Positions 16,454 through 25,551 of a DNA stretch of 64,000 nucleotides are shown here, piece after piece. Every line of letters begins with the position of its first letter. Position 1 is the first letter of the stretch. Under the pieces are notes generated by a model. It did no database searches and was not told where the DNA came from. It saw nothing but the letters and a program-made list of their open reading frames with translations. The DNA lies in the NCBI GenBank assembly GCA_944382775.1, contig CALWNI010000006.1, positions 1 through 64,000 on the forward strand, read 5' to 3'. This DNA comes from an uncultured Allofournierella sp. GTDB lineage: Bacteria > Bacillota > Clostridia > Oscillospirales > Ruminococcaceae. Made by a program: the position numbers and the translations under genes.

Positions 16454-17764
16454 TTATTCATACCGCAGTGCTTCAATGGGGTCCAAACGGGCGGCGCGTT
16501 TGGCGGGATAATAACCAAAAAATACGCCAATGCCCATCGAGAACAAAACAGCAACCAGTGCTGAAACCATAGAAGGCTTTGCTGGGTAGTGCATCAGTGT
16601 TGCACCCAAGCTGCCCAAACCGACGCCAAGCCCAACGCCAATTAGGCCACCAATCATGCAGATAATCATGGCTTCCACAATAAATTGGAACAGAATTACA
16701 CGGCTTTTTGCACCCAGTGCCATGCGAATGCCAATTTCGCGGGTGCGCTCGGTAACCGATACCATCATGATGTTCATAACGCCAATGCCACCCACCAGCA
16801 GCGAGATGCCTGCAATGGCACTGATGCCCAGCTGAACGGATTGGGTCATCTTGGTAACGGATTTCATCATATCTTCCATGCTGCTGACGGATACGGTGAA
16901 GTTGGGATTGCGTGCGTAAAAGCTATTGAAAAAGGAGCGGGTGCGATCCATAAATACTTGATTGTCCACATCGGATTTGGATTGCAGGGTAACGGTTTGG
17001 TATCCGTTGCTTTTTTGCAGCAGTTGGTTGCCGCTTGCAATGGGAATGTATACGTTAGTATCCTGTTTTTTTGAGGTGGGCACCGAACCATCGGCCTCTT
17101 TGTATTGGTAAACGCCTGCGATATAGAATTTTAAGGGTGTTCCCGAAAGGTCGGTTTCAAAACTTTGACCCAGTGCTTGCTCGGCGGTAAGTTTACCGCC
17201 AAAGTATTGCTGAACAAACAAATCGCTCACCACGGCAATGGCGCGCAGGTCTTGGTTATCCTTGTCGGTAATAAAGCGGCCGCTCAGCATCTGTAACTTG
17301 TCGATGGCAGCCTTGCCGGGGTTGCAGCCAATCAAAGAACCGCCGGCTTTGTAACGGCCGTTGGTGGCAGAAATACTGCCCAAATCATTGCTTACCGCAA
17401 CGGTTTCCAGCTGGTCTTTGAATTTTTGGGAATACTCGTTCAGCATTTCATCGGTGATGAAATCATCCGAACTGGGCTCTTTGTATTCAAAATTGTCCAG
17501 TATGGCGTTAAAATCGTCGCTGCTTAAATCAAAGGCGGTACCATTGGCAAAGGGGTCATCTTTTTGGGTTACGGTTAGGGTTACGTTGCGAGCGCCAAAG
17601 CCGTCCATTTCTTTTGTAATGGAGCCGGAAAGGGAATCGCCCACCGTGGTAATGGCAATGACAGAGCCAATGCCAATGATAATGCCAAGCATGGTGAGCA
17701 AAGAGCGCAGCTTGTTTGCCCGCAGACTGGTAAATGCAAGATGAATGTTTTCAAAAATCGACAT
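16454..17764 (-). CDS. MacB-type ABC transporter permease
   Basis: This membrane subunit of a MacAB/YknXYZ-type exporter has 436 residues. An N-terminal helix (LTMLGIIIGIGSVIAI) is followed by a large extracellular MacB periplasmic-core-like domain (about 50-300) and three C-terminal helices of the FtsX domain (from about VQLGISAIAGISLLVGGIGV on). The typical MVSVTERTREIGIRMALGA coupling segment is intact. It overlaps the ATPase gene by 14 bp. Such systems export peptides, antibiotics or lipids or use mechanotransmission; the cargo here is unknown. Confidence 0.93.
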   Translation of the reverse strand: MSIFENIHLAFTSLRANKLRSLLTMLGIIIGIGSVIAITTVGDSLSGSITKEMDGFGARNVTLTVTQKDDPFANGTAFDLSSDDFNAILDNFEYKEPSSDDFITDEMLNEYSQKFKDQLETVAVSNDLGSISATNGRYKAGGSLIGCNPGKAAIDKLQMLSGRFITDKDNQDLRAIAVVSDLFVQQYFGGKLTAEQALGQSFETDLSGTPLKFYIAGVYQYKEADGSVPTSKKQDTNVYIPIASGNQLLQKSNGYQTVTLQSKSDVDNQVFMDRTRSFFNSFYARNPNFTVSVSSMEDMMKSVTKMTQSVQLGISAIAGISLLVGGIGVMNIMMVSVTERTREIGIRMALGAKSRVILFQFIVEAMIICMIGGLIGVGLGVGLGSLGATLMHYPAKPSMVSALVAVLFSMGIGVFFGYYPAKRAARLDPIEALRYE

Positions 17765-18479
17765 GGGCTACACCGCCTTTTTGATCCGAGATAATGCGGC
17801 CGTCCCGCAGGGTGATAATGCGCGGACATTCCGCCGCCAGTTCCTGACTGTGGGTGATCAGTACAATGGTTTTGCCCTGTTCTTGGTGCAGCCGATGAAA
17901 AATGTCCATAACATGGCGGCTGGTTTCGGAATCAAGGGCACCGGTTGGCTCGTCTGCCAAAAGAATAGAAGGGTCGTTGATTAAGCTGCGGGCAATGGCA
18001 ACACGTTGTTTTTGACCTCCCGAAAGCTCGTTGGGCTGATGGTTGCGCCGTTCGCCCATACCCACCATTTCCAGCAGGGCTTGAGCACGTTTTGCACGGG
18101 CTTGGCGGCTTGCGCCGGCATACAGCATAGGCAGTTCCACATTTTTTTGTGCAGTGGTGCGTCCAATCAGGTTAAAGTTTTGAAATACAAATCCGATTTT
18201 TTGATTGCGAACATCGCTCATCTCATCGGGCGAGGCCTTTTGTACGTTGACACCGTCTAAAAAATATTCGCCGGAGGTGGGCTTGTCCAAAACGCCGATG
18301 ATATTCATTAGGGTGGATTTGCCGGAACCGGATTCGCCCACAATGGCCACAAATTCACCGGCGTAAACGGTAAGGTCAATGCCGTGCAGGATTTCCAACT
18401 CGTTCTCCTTACCGATGTTATAGGTTTTAACAATGTTGTGCATCTGAATAATGGGGGTGCGTTTATCCAAGTTCATCAT
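17751..18479 (-). CDS. MacB/LolD-type ABC transporter ATP-binding protein
   Basis: This ATPase drives the adjacent MacB-type permease. It has 242 residues from the ATG at 18479, which has GGTGAGG upstream; an earlier in-frame codon at 18539 lies well inside the adaptor gene without a ribosome site. Walker A GESGSGKST is at 48-56, followed by LSGGQKQRVAIARSL and the Walker B LLADEPTGALD typical of the LolD/MacB clade. It overlaps the adaptor gene by 17 bp and the permease by 14 bp, so the three exporter genes are tightly coupled. Confidence 0.94.
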   Translation of the reverse strand: MMNLDKRTPIIQMHNIVKTYNIGKENELEILHGIDLTVYAGEFVAIVGESGSGKSTLMNIIGVLDKPTSGEYFLDGVNVQKASPDEMSDVRNQKIGFVFQNFNLIGRTTAQKNVELPMLYAGASRQARAKRAQALLEMVGMGERRNHQPNELSGGQKQRVAIARSLINDPSILLADEPTGALDSETSRHVMDIFHRLHQEQGKTIVLITHSQELAAECPRIITLRDGRIISDQKGGVAHVDF

Positions 18480-20082
18480 TGGGAACCTCACCTTCTGCAG
18501 CAGTGCTGGCTGCGGAGCTGGCAGCAAGGGCAGGGTCACCGCTTACATTTTCCAAGGTGGCATCGGCCAAAACCTCGGCATCATCGGTTAAATCACTGCC
18601 GCTGATTTCCACTGAGTAATCGTTTTTGCTGCCGATGGTAACCACAACCGGTGCAAAGGTATTGTCGGCTTGCTTTATAAAAATGATGTCTTGCCCGTTG
18701 TCGTTTTGACCTACTGCATCCAGAGGAACGGAATATACATCCGACTTGGAAGAAACCACAATTTCGGCCTTTGCCTTGCTGCCGATAAAGATACCGTTGG
18801 GCTGGTCAATGCTGATGTCGGCAGAAAATCCGTTGGAACTTCCGGTACCGTCGCCGGTGGTCGCAGTGGGGGAGATGCGGGATACTTTACCGGTTAAAGG
18901 GGTGCTGGAGGCATCGCTGGTGATGTTGACGGGCATGCCAACCTGTACTTTTTCAATGGCATATTCGGGAATGGTAACCGCCACAATCAACTGATCGGTG
19001 GACTGAATGGTGGCAACATCGCCTTTGCACAGGCTGCCCACGTTTACCTTTAAATCGGTAACTTTGCCGCTTGTTTCGGCCTTTAGAACGGTATCGTCCA
19101 AGCTTTTTTCCAGCTCTTTTAAGGAACTGTCATCCACTCCTTTTTTCAGGGCCTTGTCTGCATCTTGCAGGGCAGAAACGGCGGTGTTAATGGTGGTGTC
19201 GCAGGCGTCTAATGCTTGGTTGGCTGCGTTTTGTGCTTGGTCATAGTTGCCTTGTGCTTCGTTTTTAGCAGCAACGGCGGCATCGTAGGCTTGCTTTGCC
19301 TGCTCGTAAGCGGCTGCATAGGAATCATAATCATATAGGGTACGGGCGTTGGCAAGTGCCTCGTTTTTTTGGTTCAGCAGTTCGTCGGCTGCTTGGTAAG
19401 CGTCGTACTCGGCACCGCTGGTTGCACCGCCTGCGGCAATCCACGCATTGTAGGCGTTCTGACGATTGGCGGCGGCAGTGTCCGCCTCGTTTTGTGCGCC
19501 GGATACCGCTTTCATCATGGTGTCGTAATTGGCCTTTGCGGTGTTATAGGCAGGGGTTACGTTGTCCACTGCAGCGGTAGCGGCATCCCGTGCATTGCGT
19601 GCGGCCTGCAGCAGGGTGTTTTGATTGTTTTGTTCGGTGGTTTTTGCATTTTTGGCGGCGTTAACCTGTTCCAATGCTTTGTTGTAAGCGTCTTGTAAGG
19701 TTTGCTTTTGGTCGTTTAACTCTTTTTGTTTGTCCTGAATGGATTTGCGGATATCCGAATCATCCAATGTGCAGATCACATCGCCTTTGTTTACCTGGTC
19801 GCCTACCTTTACATTTACCGCCGTAACCTTGCTGGTTAATGCGGTGGTAACCGAGGAAACCTCGGCACTTTGTACCAAACCGGACACGTTGACCGATTCA
19901 TTCAAATTACCTTTTTGCAGAAAAACGGTGCGCGCATAGGACAAATCTTCGCTGTCGGAAAGGGCAGCAGTGCGCACACGATGAATGTTCCAATAAATAA
20001 TACCGGCGGCGGTAACACCCACAAGACCCGCTGCCACTAGCTTTTTATGTTTGCTCAAAAGGGAAAGAAGATGAATCGACAT
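18463..20082 (-). CDS. HlyD/MacA-family membrane fusion (adaptor) protein
   Basis: This is the extracytoplasmic adaptor of the MacB-like exporter, 539 residues. A membrane anchor lies at about 13-30. A split biotinyl-lipoyl domain (VTAVNVKVGDQVNKGDVI and GKVTDLKVNVGSL) flanks an unusually long Ala/Gln/Asn-rich coiled-coil hairpin at about 110-340. Beta-barrel and membrane-proximal domains follow, then a Ser/Ala-rich tail. In Firmicutes such adaptors dock on the permease and do not span an outer membrane. It is the first gene of a five-gene operon with the ATPase, permease, regulator and kinase. Confidence 0.92.
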   Translation of the reverse strand: MSIHLLSLLSKHKKLVAAGLVGVTAAGIIYWNIHRVRTAALSDSEDLSYARTVFLQKGNLNESVNVSGLVQSAEVSSVTTALTSKVTAVNVKVGDQVNKGDVICTLDDSDIRKSIQDKQKELNDQKQTLQDAYNKALEQVNAAKNAKTTEQNNQNTLLQAARNARDAATAAVDNVTPAYNTAKANYDTMMKAVSGAQNEADTAAANRQNAYNAWIAAGGATSGAEYDAYQAADELLNQKNEALANARTLYDYDSYAAAYEQAKQAYDAAVAAKNEAQGNYDQAQNAANQALDACDTTINTAVSALQDADKALKKGVDDSSLKELEKSLDDTVLKAETSGKVTDLKVNVGSLCKGDVATIQSTDQLIVAVTIPEYAIEKVQVGMPVNITSDASSTPLTGKVSRISPTATTGDGTGSSNGFSADISIDQPNGIFIGSKAKAEIVVSSKSDVYSVPLDAVGQNDNGQDIIFIKQADNTFAPVVVTIGSKNDYSVEISGSDLTDDAEVLADATLENVSGDPALAASSAASTAAEGEVPNDELG

Positions 20083-20140
20083 AACAGATGCTCCTTTGTC
20101 TGTGTAATATGTTACAACTAAGATGTGTTTAGTGTACCGT

Positions 20141-20180
20141 ACAAATCTTTGCTTGTTCTTTAGATAAGCTTAAGATTTGT
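20141..20180 (-). promoter_or_regulatory. Putative regulator binding region of the exporter/TCS operon
   Basis: A 9-bp perfect inverted repeat ACAAATCTT/AAGATTTGT (20141-20149, 20172-20180) encloses a direct repeat. On the minus strand this reads CTTAAG, 5 nt, CTAAAG (20174-20158). A TTAAG-N5-TTAAG layout is known for CiaR-type OmpR regulators. It lies about 60-100 bp upstream of the adaptor start. Binding by the operon's own regulator is inference. Confidence 0.45.
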
Positions 20181-20208
20181 AAAGAAAACAAAAAACACAA
20201 CGAATTCT

Positions 20209-20237
20209 TTGCAAAGCAGGCAGACAAACGGTATAAT
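20209..20237 (+). promoter_or_regulatory. Promoter of the M42 peptidase gene
   Basis: TTGCAA (20209-20214) and TATAAT (20232-20237) are 17 bp apart, about 40 bp before the start codon. Confidence 0.75.
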
Positions 20238-20276
20238 AAGCACAACAATTCAAACGAATAGCAAAGGAGCGAATCT

Positions 20277-21320
20277 GTGATGAACCATCAGGAATATATG
20301 TTGCATCATTTGAAAAATATCCTGGCAATCGATAGCCCCACCGGATACACCAAGCATGCGGTGGACTATCTGGTTAAGGAATACGAGGCATTGGGCTATC
20401 AGCCGCAAGTAACCCGCAAAGGTGGCCTGTTTGTTTGCATCAGCGAAGGCGATGGAAGCCAGCCGGAAAATGCCTTGCAGATGGAAGCACATCTGGACAC
20501 CTTGGGCGGCATGGTGGCGGAAATCAAATCGAACGGCCGGCTGCGTGTTACACCGCTGGGCGGCATGAACCCCAACAATGCCGAGGCGGAAAATGTGCGG
20601 GTGGTAACCCGTTTGGGCAAGGTATACACCGGAACCTTTCAGCTGAACAATGCTTCCATTCATGTAAACGATGATTACAACGGTACCAAACGCAGCTGGG
20701 ATACCATGGAAGTGGTACTGGATGAAATGGCATTTAACAAGGAGCAAACCGCCGAACTGGGCATTATGACAGGGGACATTGTTTGCTTTGAGCCTCGCAC
20801 CGTAATTACCGAAAGCGGATACATCAAAAGTCGCTTTTTGGACGATAAGCTCAGTGTGGCAATTCTGCTGGGCTATGCCCGTTATTTGAAAGAGAGCGGT
20901 GCAAAACCCGCCCGCAAAATCTATCAGCATATTACCGTATTTGAAGAAGTGGGCCATGGCGGTGCCGCTTCGGTTCCCGCCGATGTGGGCGAGGTGCTGA
21001 GTGTGGATATGGGCTGTGTAGGCGATGGATTGGAGTGTGCCGAGCATCAGGTTTCCATCTGTGCAAAGGACAGCGGCGGCCCCTATCACTATGAGGTAAC
21101 AAGCGCATTGATTGCGGCGGCACAGGCGGCAGGCATTGATTTTGCAGTGGACGTATATCCCCATTACGGTTCGGATGCGGAAGCAGCATTGCGCGCCGGT
21201 TGGGACGTAAAGCATGGCCTGATTGGTGCAGGTGTATATGCATCCCATGGGTACGAGCGCAGCCATGTAAAGGGCATGATGGCAACTTGGGAGTTGTTAA
21301 AGGCATACACACAAGTGTAA
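20277..21320 (+). CDS. M42-family metallo-aminopeptidase (glutamyl aminopeptidase-like)
   Basis: This is a cytosolic dinuclear-metal aminopeptidase that trims peptides. In the 347 residues, metal and catalytic residues appear in order: His72 and Asp74 in EAHLDTLGG, the bridging Asp in SRFLDDKLSV, the Glu pair in FEEVGHGG, Asp in SVDMGC, and a C-terminal SHGYERSH with the last metal His. The length is normal. The start is GTG at 20277 or ATG at 20280; AAAGGAGC upstream fits either. It is monocistronic from its own consensus promoter. No signal peptide is present. Confidence 0.92.
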   Translation: MMNHQEYMLHHLKNILAIDSPTGYTKHAVDYLVKEYEALGYQPQVTRKGGLFVCISEGDGSQPENALQMEAHLDTLGGMVAEIKSNGRLRVTPLGGMNPNNAEAENVRVVTRLGKVYTGTFQLNNASIHVNDDYNGTKRSWDTMEVVLDEMAFNKEQTAELGIMTGDIVCFEPRTVITESGYIKSRFLDDKLSVAILLGYARYLKESGAKPARKIYQHITVFEEVGHGGAASVPADVGEVLSVDMGCVGDGLECAEHQVSICAKDSGGPYHYEVTSALIAAAQAAGIDFAVDVYPHYGSDAEAALRAGWDVKHGLIGAGVYASHGYERSHVKGMMATWELLKAYTQV

Positions 21321-21363
21321 GTTAAAAAAGCAAAACAAGCTCTGAAATTTCTGAAAAAAGGGA

Positions 21364-21392
21364 TTGACAGAGCAAAAAAAAGATAGTAACAT
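21364..21392 (+). promoter_or_regulatory. Promoter of the riboswitch-controlled ABC operon
   Basis: TTGACA (21364-21369) and TAACAT (21387-21392) are 17 bp apart. The transcript would start shortly before the lysine aptamer. Confidence 0.7.
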
Positions 21393-21411
21393 GTAGAACA
21401 AGTAAATCTTA

Positions 21412-21582
21412 TGTGGTAGAGGCGCGGTCTTCAAAAGTACCGCACAGCAATGGGCAGACACCCGCTGTGCAGGAAAGGGGAAACCGCCGAAGGGAAGCAG
21501 ATGTGTCTGCATTGCTTTGCCTGGGTCGTCGGAGAATATCCGCCGGACTGTCACGATATGTTTCGTGAAGCGCTATCCGGAA
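21412..21582 (+). promoter_or_regulatory. Lysine riboswitch (L-box)
   Basis: The conserved L-box elements occur in order: GGTAGAGGCGCGG at the 5' side, AGTA after the first helix, GAAAGGGGAAACCGCCGAAG in the core, CTGGG after the next hairpin, and CCGGACTGTCAC with a TCACGA/TCGTGA hairpin near the 3' side. GGTAG pairs with CTATCC to close P1. It binds lysine and is followed by a terminator, so high lysine should switch off the importer genes. Confidence 0.9.
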
Positions 21583-21650
21583 AAACAAAGGCAGGCGTTT
21601 GGGCTATGCCTAAATTAGGCAGATTCTTTCTGTAATTTTATTGTTTTTTC

Positions 21651-21694
21651 AACGTGGTCGCTTTCCGAAGCTGGGAAAGCGGCCACGTTTTTTT
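21651..21694 (+). terminator. Expression-platform terminator of the lysine riboswitch
   Basis: A long hairpin (AACGTGGTCGCTTTCC with GGGAAAGCGGCCACGTT, about 16 bp with one G-T pair) is followed by seven Ts. It lies between the aptamer and the ABC genes, as expected for transcription attenuation. Confidence 0.88.
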
Positions 21695-21745
21695 GCGGCA
21701 AAAGCATAGGATTTTCAATCATTAAAGAAAAGGGAGTAACAAAGT

Positions 21746-23413
21746 ATGAAGAGGATTTTGGGGCTTATTACAGCCCTGCTGTTGACAACCAGCTTAATTT
21801 GCGGCGGCGTAACCGCACATGCAGCCGATGCGGCGGATGCACTGCATGACAACACGCTAACCGTAGCAATGGAATGTGCGTATGCACCCTATAACTGGAC
21901 ACAGCCCGACGATTCCAACGGCGCAGTTCCTATTAAGGACAGCAGCGACTATGCAAACGGCTACGATGTAATGATGGCAAAAAAGATTGCCGAAGAATTG
22001 GGCATGGACTTAGAAATTGTGCGACTGGACTGGGATTCTCTGGTTCCGGCAGTGCAAAGCGGCACAGTGGACTGTGTTATTGCGGGCCAGTCCATCACCA
22101 GCGATCGCTTGGAATCGGTTGATTTCACCGCCCCCTATTTTTATGCCTCCATTGTGGGCTTAACCCGTGTGGATAGCCCCTACGCACAGGCGCAAGGTCT
22201 TTCGGATTTGGCAGGAGCCACCGCCACCAGCCAGCTGGGCACTATTTGGTACGACAGCTGCCTGCCCCAAATTGCAGACGGCAATATTTTAACGGCGCAG
22301 GAATCGGCCCCTGCCATGCTTATGGCATTGGAAACCGGTCGTGTAAATCTGATTGTAACCGACATCCCCACCGCAAAAGCAGCACTGAATGCCTACAACG
22401 ATTTTGTGCTGCTGGATTTCACCGATACCGACGATAACTTTGTGGTATCCAGTGAAGATGTGAACATCGGCATTTCGGTACAAAAGGGAAATACCCAACT
22501 GAAAGATGCCATTAACGGTGTGCTGAACACCATGACCGTGGATGATTTCAACAACCTGATGGACGAAGCCATTGCAGTGCAGCCCCTGTCCAGCGGATTG
22601 CCCCAGGGCTTTTTGGCACAGATTGGTTACCTGCTGCAAAATTACGGCGATAGTTATGCAAAAGGTGCAGGCATCACCGTGGTAATTGCTGTGATTTGTA
22701 CCGCTATTGGTTGCTTGATTGGTTTGGTTTGCGGTATCATTCAAACCATTCCCTGTGAAAAGCAGGACGGTGTATGCAAAAAAATCGGCTTGCTGCTGGC
22801 ACGGGGCATCTTGCGGATTTATGTGGAAATTTTCCGTGGTACACCCATGATTTTGCAGGCGGTGCTGATTTTCTACGGTGCAGCCTTCTTGTTTAACATC
22901 AACTTGAATATGTGGAGTGCCGCTTTGATTATTGTTTCGGTCAATACCGGTGCTTATATGGCAGAGTCGGTTCGCGGCGGTATCTTGTCCATTCCGGTGG
23001 GCCAAACCGAAGGCGCAAAAGCCATTGGTATGACCCATGTACAAACCATGACAAACGTTATTCTGCCCCAGGCGCTGCGCAACATCATGCCGCAGGTGGG
23101 CAACAACCTGATTATCAACATCAAAGATACTTCGGTGCTGTTTATCATTGGCGTGGCCGAGCTGTTCTCGGTACATAAGGGCGTTGTAGGTGCAACCTAT
23201 GCCTACTTCCCCTCGGCAGTAATTGAAATGGGAATCTATCTGGCAATGACACTGATTTGCTCTGCTATTTTGCGTTTTATAGAGCGCAGAATGGATGGCG
23301 AATCCGAGTATGCACTGGTAAAGCAAACCGGCGGTTTGAACGCACCGCGCCATACCGACAGCAAGCAGCCCAAAACAGGAAATTTGGATTTGGAAATGAA
23401 AGGGGAGCATTAA
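21746..23413 (+). CDS. Fused substrate-binding protein/permease of an amino-acid ABC importer, probably lysine
   Basis: One 555-residue chain joins a secreted-type binding domain to the membrane permease. Residues 1-27 are a signal sequence, about 33-275 a SBP_bac_3 fold with the opening [14 protein letters not shown], and about 305-520 a HisM/GlnP-type permease with the ATPase-docking stretch [20 protein letters not shown]. GlnPQ-like fusions of this layout are known in Firmicutes. The lysine riboswitch upstream makes lysine, or another cationic amino acid, the likely cargo; that rests on regulation, not on binding-site residues. The ATPase gene follows after one base. Confidence 0.9.
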   Translation: MKRILGLITALLLTTSLICGGVTAHAADAADALHDNTLTVAMECAYAPYNWTQPDDSNGAVPIKDSSDYANGYDVMMAKKIAEELGMDLEIVRLDWDSLVPAVQSGTVDCVIAGQSITSDRLESVDFTAPYFYASIVGLTRVDSPYAQAQGLSDLAGATATSQLGTIWYDSCLPQIADGNILTAQESAPAMLMALETGRVNLIVTDIPTAKAALNAYNDFVLLDFTDTDDNFVVSSEDVNIGISVQKGNTQLKDAINGVLNTMTVDDFNNLMDEAIAVQPLSSGLPQGFLAQIGYLLQNYGDSYAKGAGITVVIAVICTAIGCLIGLVCGIIQTIPCEKQDGVCKKIGLLLARGILRIYVEIFRGTPMILQAVLIFYGAAFLFNINLNMWSAALIIVSVNTGAYMAESVRGGILSIPVGQTEGAKAIGMTHVQTMTNVILPQALRNIMPQVGNNLIINIKDTSVLFIIGVAELFSVHKGVVGATYAYFPSAVIEMGIYLAMTLICSAILRFIERRMDGESEYALVKQTGGLNAPRHTDSKQPKTGNLDLEMKGEH

Positions 23414-23414
23414 C

Positions 23415-24161
23415 ATGAGCGATAACAATCGTACCATTGTGGAGGTACAGCATCTGAGCAAGAGCTTTGGCCCCCGTGAGATTTTAAAGGATATTAATTT
23501 TACCGTAAAAAAGGGTGATGTAACCACCATCATCGGCCCTTCGGGCAGTGGTAAATCCACCCTGCTGCGCTGCTTAAACCTGCTGGAAACACCCACAAGC
23601 GGCGATATCTTATTTCATGGCCAGAACATCGAAAAAACCATGAACATTCCGGCATACCGCAGCAAGGTGGGCATGGTATTCCAATCCTTCAACCTGTTCA
23701 GCAATATGACCGTTTTGCAAAACTGTATGGTAGGGCAGGAAAAAGTGCTGCGGCGTGATAAGGAAACCGCACGGCAAAAGGCCATGACCTATCTGCAAAA
23801 GGTTGGTATGGCCGAGTACATCAATGCACGGCCCCGTCAGCTTTCGGGCGGTCAGCAACAGCGTGTTGCCATTGCCCGTGCGCTGGCAATGGAACCGGAA
23901 CTGCTGCTGTTTGACGAACCCACCAGCGCACTGGACCCCGAAATGGTGGGTGAGGTGTTGGCGGTTATGCAAAATCTGGCTGCGGAAGGCATGACGATGA
24001 TTGTGGTAACCCACGAAATGGCCTTTGCCCGCGATGTAAGCAACCATGTGGTCTTTATGGCAGATGGTTACATTTGCGAAGAGGGCAACCCTGCCGATTT
24101 GTTTGGCAATCCACAAAACGAGCGTACCAAAGACTTTTTGTCCCGTTTTCGTCAAAACTAA
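23415..24161 (+). CDS. Amino-acid ABC importer ATP-binding protein
   Basis: This 248-residue GlnQ/HisP-type ATPase energises the fused binding-protein/permease encoded one base upstream. Walker [10 protein letters not shown], signature [15 protein letters not shown] and Walker [15 protein letters not shown] are all intact, as is the Q-loop VFQSFNLF. The ribosome site AGGGGAG lies in the end of the permease gene, so the pair is translationally coupled and shares the lysine riboswitch. A terminator begins at the stop codon. Confidence 0.95.
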   Translation: MSDNNRTIVEVQHLSKSFGPREILKDINFTVKKGDVTTIIGPSGSGKSTLLRCLNLLETPTSGDILFHGQNIEKTMNIPAYRSKVGMVFQSFNLFSNMTVLQNCMVGQEKVLRRDKETARQKAMTYLQKVGMAEYINARPRQLSGGQQQRVAIARALAMEPELLLFDEPTSALDPEMVGEVLAVMQNLAAEGMTMIVVTHEMAFARDVSNHVVFMADGYICEEGNPADLFGNPQNERTKDFLSRFRQN

Positions 24162-24195
24162 AAAAAGAGCTGCTTGCATTGCAAGCAGCTCTTTT
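24161..24195. terminator. Bidirectional terminator between the amino-acid and zinc operons
   Basis: The arms GAGCTGCTTGC and GCAAGCAGCTC with a 3-nt loop are flanked by A- and T-runs. It closes the convergent transcripts ending at 24161 and 24198. Confidence 0.92.
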
Positions 24196-24197
24196 TG

Positions 24198-24728
24198 TTA
24201 TTGGCTAACAAATTCAGCACCGCGTTCTTCCTTAACTTCCAAGGAAGAAACCTCTAGAAATAACATCTGAAAGCCCAATTCATCGGTTTTAATTACAGGG
24301 GTTCCGGTAACACGAATCCATTCGTCGGTTTCGGGAAAAGTACCGTCATAACTCAGGTAAAAACCGCCCCAACCGTCATTTCCGCAGCAGCCCGGGCCAC
24401 GGCGATAAACAACCGGGAATAAGGTTTCGCCGTCCACTGCGTAGAAGTTGTTGTACATGCCTTCTACCACCACGGTTTTGCCCTCGTACAAATCAAAATT
24501 AAAGTAGATGTCATCAATTTGGGTTAAAAACATCTTTTCGCTAATTTCAATGGCGGAGTCATCGGTGGATGTATTGGAAGAAGCCGCCGAAGATACCGCC
24601 GAGGAAGCAGCGGGGGCCGAAACAGAAGTACTGGGTGCAGCCGAGGAAGAAGCGTCCTTGTCGGAACAGGCACACAGCGATAGGCACAACGCTGCACAAA
24701 GAACAACAAGCAAGCGATTATTTTTCAC
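24198..24728 (-). CDS. Zinc-operon lipoprotein of unknown function with a GPGCCGNDG motif
   Basis: This 176-residue protein has a signal peptide, lipobox LCAC, a Ser/Ala-rich linker to about residue 60 and one extracellular domain. That domain contains RRGPGCCGNDGWGGF, a vicinal Cys pair in a Gly-rich loop, and ends in beta-rich sequence. The C-terminal domain of YcgQ/DUF1980-type proteins, which also occur beside zinc uptake genes, comes to mind, but this is from memory and not certain. The start is a GTG at 24728 with AAAGGAGC upstream, inside the end of the permease gene. Metal handling at the surface is a reasonable inference. Confidence 0.72.
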   Translation of the reverse strand: MKNNRLLVVLCAALCLSLCACSDKDASSSAAPSTSVSAPAASSAVSSAASSNTSTDDSAIEISEKMFLTQIDDIYFNFDLYEGKTVVVEGMYNNFYAVDGETLFPVVYRRGPGCCGNDGWGGFYLSYDGTFPETDEWIRVTGTPVIKTDELGFQMLFLEVSSLEVKEERGAEFVSQ

Positions 24729-25551
24729 GCAAAAAAGCTCCTTTCGCCAATTGAATCAGCCAGTAGATGACAAAAATACAAATGTTGCAGATGACAATGC
24801 TGGCTCCGGTGGGGGTTGCGTATACATAAGAAATCACCAAGCCAACCCACAAACAAACAATGGAGATTACAGCAGAGTTCAAAATAACCGCCTTAAAGCT
24901 TTTGCACAACCGCATAGAGGTTAAGGAAGGGAATACAATCAGGCTGGAAATCAGCAAAGAACCCATCATACGCATGCCCAATACAATAACCAGTGCGGTT
25001 AACAGTGCAATCAGCATGTTGTAAAGTCCCGCATTGGTTCCGGTTGCACGGGCAAAGGTTTCGTCAAAGGTAACGGCAAAAATGCGGTGATAGAACAGCG
25101 CAAACAGAACCAGTACCACAATGCACAAGCCAATACTTAACCGCACATCGCTTTTGGACATACCCAAAATGCTGCCGAACAGATAGTTGCAAACATCGGT
25201 GTTCATGCCGGTGGTCATGGATACAATCATAATGCCAACCGCAAGGGCACCGGTGGAAATCAATGCAATGGCAGCATCGCCTTTGATTTTGCTGCTTTCG
25301 CTAATGCGCAGCAGCAAGAACGCAGCAACCACCACAATGGGAATGGACACCGCAAGAGGAGCGGCGTTCAGCGCAGTGGCAATGGCAAGCGCACCAAAGC
25401 CCACATGAGAAAGGCCGTCGCCAATCATGGAATAGCGTTTTAACACAAGGCTAACACCAAGCAGGGAAGCGCAAAGGGCAACCAATGTACCAACCACAAA
25501 CGCCCGAACCATAAAGGGGTAAGAAAAAATTTCACGCAGTAAATCAAGCAT
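24718..25551 (-). CDS. Zinc/manganese ABC transporter permease (ZnuB/MntB family)
   Basis: This is the membrane permease of the metal importer, with about eight hydrophobic segments. I start at 25551 (277 residues), because GGAGG lies 8 nt upstream of that ATG; the in-frame GTG at 25560 overlaps the ribosome site. Family-typical stretches are VALCASLLGVSLVLKRYSMIGDGLSHVGFG and the later MMGSLLISSLIVFPSLTSM. The gene overlaps the ATPase gene upstream and the lipoprotein gene downstream. Zinc, not manganese, is suggested by the His-rich binding protein and Zur-like regulator. Confidence 0.93.
   Translation of the reverse strand: MLDLLREIFSYPFMVRAFVVGTLVALCASLLGVSLVLKRYSMIGDGLSHVGFGALAIATALNAAPLAVSIPIVVVAAFLLLRISESSKIKGDAAIALISTGALAVGIMIVSMTTGMNTDVCNYLFGSILGMSKSDVRLSIGLCIVVLVLFALFYHRIFAVTFDETFARATGTNAGLYNMLIALLTALVIVLGMRMMGSLLISSLIVFPSLTSMRLCKSFKAVILNSAVISIVCLWVGLVISYVYATPTGASIVICNICIFVIYWLIQLAKGAFLREK

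Noticed and set aside
20250..21266. Long open frame antisense to the M42 peptidase gene
   Set aside because: The sense frame has intact metal motifs and a promoter. The antisense frame is His/Cys-rich nonsense typical of reverse reading.
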